From Saccharopolyspora spinosa NRRL 18395 (GTDB taxonomy: Bacteria > Actinomycetota > Actinomycetes > Mycobacteriales > Pseudonocardiaceae), in assembly GCF_000194155.1 (NCBI RefSeq), contig NZ_GL877878.1:1202287-1266286 (forward strand): a stretch of 64,000 nucleotides of DNA, in the 5' to 3' direction. The notes beneath the pieces were generated by a model that saw nothing but the letters and a program-made list of their open reading frames with translations, had not been told where the DNA came from and did not search any database. Made by a program: the position numbers and the translations under genes. Below are positions 60,733 through 64,000 of the stretch, piece after piece. The stretch's first letter is position 1; every line of letters begins with the position of its first letter.

Positions 60733-61881
60733 TCAGCCCTGCTGCTGCGGCGACTCCGGCAGCGCGGTGGGGGCGATGCCCGGACTGGGCACCTCCTTGC
60801 GCGCCACCGCCTCGGCCGCCCGCACCGCTTCCGCGACCTCCGGGGTCGTCGAGGTGTCGAACCAGGACTTCACCGACTCCTCTTCCTCCTCCGGAGCACC
60901 GGTCGGCGGCTCCTCCTTCGGTGGCTCGTAGCGGAACACGCCGTCCTCGCCGGGCGCGCCGAGCATCCGCGCGAAGCCCTCCAGGGACTTGCCGAAGTCG
61001 CTGGGCACCACCCAGACCTTGTTCGCGTCGCCCTGCGCCATCTGCGGCAGGGTCTGCAGGTACTGGTAGGCCAGCAGCTCCGGGGTCGGCTTGCCGCGCT
61101 TGACCGCAGCGAAGACCTTCTCGATCGCCTTGGCCTGACCCTGCGCCTGCAGGTACCGGCTGGCCCGCTCGCCCTGCGCCCGCAGGATGCTGGACTGCCG
61201 GTCGGCCTCGGCGGCCAGGATCGCCGCCTGCTTCTGGCCCTCTGCCGCGAGAATCGACGCCTGCTTCTGGCCCTCCGCGGTCTTGATCGCCGATTCCCGG
61301 GTGCCCTCGGCGTTGAGGATCATCGCGCGCTTCTCCCGGTCGGCGCGCATCTGCTTCTCCATCGAGTCCTGGATGGACGGCGGCGGATCGATGGCCTTGA
61401 GCTCAACTCGCGCGACCCGGATGCCCCAGCGGCCGGTCTCCTGGTCCAGCACCCCGCGCAACTGCGTGTTGATCTTGTCGCGGGAGGTCAGCGTCTCCTC
61501 CAGGCTCATCGCGCCGACCACGTTGCGCAGCGTCGTGGTGGTCAGCTGCTCCACCGCGATGATGTAGTTGGAGATCTCGTACACCGCAGAGCGCGAATCG
61601 GTGACCTGGAAGTACACCACCGTGTCTATCGACACCGTCAAGTTGTCCTGAGTGATCACCGGCTGCGGCGGGAACGAGACGACCTGCTCGCGCAGGTCGA
61701 TCCGGGCCCGCACCCGGTCGAAGAACGGCACCAGGAAGTTCAGCCCGGGCTCGGCCACCGACCGGAACTTCCCGAGCCGTTCGATCACCGCCGATTGGGC
61801 CTGCGGCACCACCATCACCGACTTCACGGCGATGATCAGCACCAGCAGCACCACGACCACTAGCACGATCAGTCCGGTCAT
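60733..61881 (-). CDS. SPFH/stomatin-like membrane protein
   Basis: About 382 residues. The N-terminal helix TGLIVLVVVVLLVLIIAVKS anchors it. The SPFH domain follows (VVPQAQSAVIERLGKFRSVA, EPGLNFLVPFFDRV, LTVSIDTVVYFQVTDSRSAV), then an Ala/Glu/Gln-rich coiled coil with repeated AEGQKQA(S/A)ILAAE units, then an acidic tail (EEPPTGAPEEEEESVKSW). It forms oligomeric membrane microdomain scaffolds. Start at ATG 61881 or 61893. Operon with NfeD, its usual partner. Confidence 0.93.
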   Translation of the reverse strand: MTGLIVLVVVVLLVLIIAVKSVMVVPQAQSAVIERLGKFRSVAEPGLNFLVPFFDRVRARIDLREQVVSFPPQPVITQDNLTVSIDTVVYFQVTDSRSAVYEISNYIIAVEQLTTTTLRNVVGAMSLEETLTSRDKINTQLRGVLDQETGRWGIRVARVELKAIDPPPSIQDSMEKQMRADREKRAMILNAEGTRESAIKTAEGQKQASILAAEGQKQAAILAAEADRQSSILRAQGERASRYLQAQGQAKAIEKVFAAVKRGKPTPELLAYQYLQTLPQMAQGDANKVWVVPSDFGKSLEGFARMLGAPGEDGVFRYEPPKEEPPTGAPEEEEESVKSWFDTSTTPEVAEAVRAAEAVARKEVPSPGIAPTALPESPQQQG

Positions 61882-61897
61882 GCGTACATCCATCTCC

Positions 61898-62338
61898 TCA
61901 CAGCCCGGTCCCCACGATGGCGGTCGCGCCCGCGATCTCCACCACCGTGACCGTCTGGCCGACCTCGATAACTTGGGTTTCGTCGAACGCCCGAGCCGAC
62001 CAAAGCTCGCCGTTGATGCGCACCTGACCCCCGTGCGCATCCACAGTGGATTCCACCAGGGCGTGCTTGCCGACTAGCGCGTCCACATTGGTCTTGAGTT
62101 CACCAGGGTGGTGCATCCGTCGCTTCAGCGCCGGTCGCGCCAGGAAGATCAGCCCCAGCCCCAGCACCGCGAACACCACTGCGTCTACCGGCAGCGGAGC
62201 GCCCAGCGCCGAAGCACCCGCAGCACCCAGAGCCGCGGCGCCCAGCATCACCAGGACGAAGTCCCCGGAGAGCACCTCGGCACCGACGAGTAGCACCCCA
62301 GCGATGAGCCATAGCAGCGCGGGTGTCATGTCTCTCAT
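61898..62338 (-). CDS. NfeD-like membrane protein
   Basis: About 146 residues: three or four N-terminal helices (LLWLIAGVLLVGAEVLSGDF, VLVMLGAAALGAAGASAL, VFAVLGLGLIFLARPAL), then the soluble OB-fold NfeD domain (LVGKHALVESTVDAHGGQVR, VEVGQTVTVVEIAGATAIV). Partner of the SPFH protein encoded 4-16 bp downstream. Start at ATG 62338 or 62329; both lack a good ribosome-binding site. Confidence 0.9.
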   Translation of the reverse strand: MRDMTPALLWLIAGVLLVGAEVLSGDFVLVMLGAAALGAAGASALGAPLPVDAVVFAVLGLGLIFLARPALKRRMHHPGELKTNVDALVGKHALVESTVDAHGGQVRINGELWSARAFDETQVIEVGQTVTVVEIAGATAIVGTGL

Positions 62339-62404
62339 GGTGGCAGACGCGAACAGGTCCCGGCTGGCCGATTCACGCGGTGTGATCAACGCGTGATGTC
62401 GGGC

Positions 62405-63215
62405 TCAGCCGTCCTCGCTGACGAAGTCGATCAGCCGCTCGACCGCGGTCAGCAACGGGGCCTCGACGTCGCGGAAGTTCGCCACACACCGACGAGAGCC
62501 CCCCCCGCCAGCCGTCGGCCGACTCGCCCCAGCCCAGCTCCGCGCAGACCCCCTGCTTCCAGTCCGTCCCCCGCGGCACCCGCGGCCAGCCCGCGATGCC
62601 CAGCGCCTGCGGCTTGACCGCCTCCCAGATGTCAACGAACGGGTGGCCGGTGATCAGCACGTGCGGGTCGTCGATGCCCTCCACGAGGCGGGACTCCTTG
62701 CTGCCGGGCACCAGGTGGTCCACCAGCACTCCGACCCGCCGCCCCCGCTCTGGGGCGAACTCGGCCAGCAGCCCAGGCAGGTCGTCGACGCCGTGCAGCG
62801 GCTCCACGACCACGCCCTCCACCCGCAGGTCGTGCCCCCAGATGCGCTCGACCAGCTCGGCGTCGTGCTGGCCCTCCACCCAGATCCGGCTGCCCCGCGC
62901 GGTGCGCGCCCGCAGGCCCTCGACCCGCACCGACCCGGACGCCGAGCGCGTCGGCTTCGCCTGGGCAGCGCCGCGCACCGGCACCAGCGTCGCGGGCCGG
63001 CCCTCGAACAGGAATGCGGCCGGGCGCATCGGGAACAGCCGCTGCTTGCCGTGCCGGTCCTCCAGCACGACGGTGTCCTTCTCCACCCTCAGCACCGCGC
63101 CGCAGAAACCGCTCGCCGGGTCTTCGACCACCAGGCCGGGTTCGGCGGGGATCTCGGGCACCTTCCGCCGCCGCGGGCCCGCGAGAATGTCCTTGCCGTA
63201 GTTGACCGAACGCAC
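62405..63215 (-). CDS. DUF3097 protein with apparent homopolymer frameshift
   Basis: About 270 residues. GTG 63215 starts MRSVNYGKDILAGPRRRKVP; then VVLEDRHGKQRLFPM, IWVEGQHDAELVERIWGHDL, VGVLVDHLVPGSKESRLVEG, HVLITGHPFVDIWEAV and GTDWKQGVCAELGW follow in frame. At a run of eight C (plus strand, about 62498-62506) the match shifts frame and ends NFRDVEAPLLTAVERLIDFV plus SEDG at 62405. DUF3097 is a conserved single-copy actinobacterial protein with a Toprim-like centre, so a sequencing error is more likely than loss. Confidence 0.85.
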
Positions 63216-63355
63216 GAGGCGTCACGGTAATCCGATCGTGGACAACTTGGTGTGCGGCGCGCCGCCGAAGCGCAGATCACAGTGAAACGCCCCCGGACGA
63301 CAAGGTGGCAGTCCGATCCGTACCCTATGTCGACGTGCCTTGCCCAAGTGCCACG

Positions 63356-64000
63356 ATGGTTGTCTGGACGTCCGCCTGGCTGCACGGTGCAGCCGCTTCG
63401 GACGACGTGCTCGATGCCCTGCAGACCTGGGCCGAGTCGCAGGAAGTGCAAGCCGCCGACGCGGATCTGGCCGCGCGGCTGGACCTTCCCGGCCCGCAGG
63501 AGACCCCGGCCGGTCCGGCGCTGCTGCTGGCAGCGCTGCGCAAAGCCAGGGCGGGCAACAGCGAGCTGGTGCTGCCGGTGCCCGGCGACGCCCGCGGGCT
63601 CGGCGGTGCGAGCCCGTTCGCGAAGCTGGCCATGCGCGTCGGCGAAGCCGTCGTGCTGCCGCAGGCTGGAATCGGGCTGGTCCCGCAGCGCATCGCCGAG
63701 GGCATCCTGCGCTGGACGGCGTTCGAAATCGGCGACCTGCCGCCAACCGAACATCTCCCGATCGGCGAGGCCGAGCACGGCATGGCCTCGGCGATGCGGG
63801 AAGCGGCCAGCGCACTGATCGACCTCGGCGTGGCCAAGCACCGCCCCGGAGTGCGGGAGGAGATCGCCAAAACCGTCGCGTCCCGCCCTGCGCCGCCGTG
63901 GCCGGAAGGCGTGCCGCAGCGCACCCTCCGTATCCTGCAGCGAGCCACCGAGGTCGAGGCGATCCTGTGGGTGGCCACCGAGGACGCGCCCGGCGGCGGC
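63356..64000 (+). CDS. Conserved actinobacterial hypothetical protein (3' end outside window)
   Basis: ATG 63356 opens an unbroken frame to the window edge (215 residues): MVVWTSAWLHGAAASDDVLD, LPGPQETPAGPALLLAALRK, then GLVPQRIAEGILRWTAFEIG and EAEHGMASAMREAASALIDL. Composition and codon use are clearly coding. No family function known to me. Divergent from DUF3097 with 140 bp between. TACCCT lies at 63321-63326, too far for a leaderless start. Confidence 0.8.
   Translation, partial: MVVWTSAWLHGAAASDDVLDALQTWAESQEVQAADADLAARLDLPGPQETPAGPALLLAALRKARAGNSELVLPVPGDARGLGGASPFAKLAMRVGEAVVLPQAGIGLVPQRIAEGILRWTAFEIGDLPPTEHLPIGEAEHGMASAMREAASALIDLGVAKHRPGVREEIAKTVASRPAPPWPEGVPQRTLRILQRATEVEAILWVATEDAPGGG

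Noticed and set aside
1..64000. tRNA, rRNA or CRISPR loci
   Set aside because: No cloverleaf-like segment, rRNA-like sequence or regular repeat array was recognised by eye; a tRNA scan would be decisive.

Overview
The window is GC-rich, with GTG starts, many 1-4 bp stop/start overlaps, mycothiol-type enzymes and several apparently leaderless promoters. It is chromosomal DNA of a mycelial actinobacterium. The intact type III PKS - P450 - cupin operon for tetrahydroxynaphthalene/flaviolin pigment and the overall gene content fit the Saccharopolyspora/Pseudonocardiales group. Species cannot be proved from sequence alone. The window divides into a decayed left part (about 1-41 kb) and a mostly intact right part (about 41-64 kb). 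LEFT PART, 1-15 kb: an SDR, an alpha/beta hydrolase and a Vat-type acetyltransferase beside a broken ABC-F gene; a GNAT enzyme; an auxiliary tryptophanyl-tRNA synthetase with a frameshift, preceded by a 13-residue leader peptide with two adjacent Trp codons and a hairpin over the ribosome-binding site; a patch of scrambled sensor-kinase and ABC-ATPase pieces; an ASCH protein, a beta-keto acid cleavage enzyme, an ArsR/SRPBCC pair and a monooxygenase; Tn3 transposase and hydrolase remnants; then the rpp pigment operon (minus strand, 14.8 to 11.9 kb). About 0.4 kb upstream of rppA lies a 28-bp sequence matching the actinobacterial dif (XerCD) site at 15178-15205, and 0.6 kb further on a 42-bp near-perfect palindrome with dif-like architecture. 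This suggests that the window spans the replication terminus, which would fit the high density of dead genes. LEFT PART, 16-41 kb: membrane-protein fragments, a PEP-utilising mobile domain, a second Tn3 fragment, a SWIM/SNF2 pair with SNF2 truncated, a frameshifted LRR gene, a 1001-residue GH38 alpha-mannosidase, a HemK-like methyltransferase, an MFS/MarR pair, gamma-carbonic anhydrase/GntR, CoA-transferase and TctC stubs, a mycothiol-dependent enzyme, APH(6), DUF1697, STAS, a collapsed acetoin-dehydrogenase locus, an F420-type nitroreductase fused to hemerythrin, and an unusual two-domain Clp ATPase without a middle domain. RIGHT PART, 41-47 kb: phosphoribosyltransferase, ABC-class ATPase, secreted GH25 lysozyme and an LCP cell-wall ligase. 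46-57 kb: a catabolic regulon with a class III aminotransferase and semialdehyde dehydrogenase (divergent), a FadR-type GntR regulator, two maleate-isomerase/Asp-Glu-racemase paralogues, a DUF3830 protein, a D-2-hydroxyacid dehydrogenase and an amidase. Three copies of the operator GATTGTTGACAAT sit in its intergenic regions, so one regulator probably controls the set. Its substrate is unknown, and it is the best candidate here for an undescribed pathway. It is followed by a YeiH exporter/LysR pair. 56-64 kb: an aldehyde dehydrogenase with two altered catalytic residues, a second GntR gene with a clear operator, AraC, a VOC protein, a stomatin/NfeD pair, DUF3097 with a homopolymer frameshift, and a partial gene at the right edge. 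Several single-base frameshifts (TrpRS, MarR, DUF3097) could be sequencing errors rather than mutations; raw reads would settle this.
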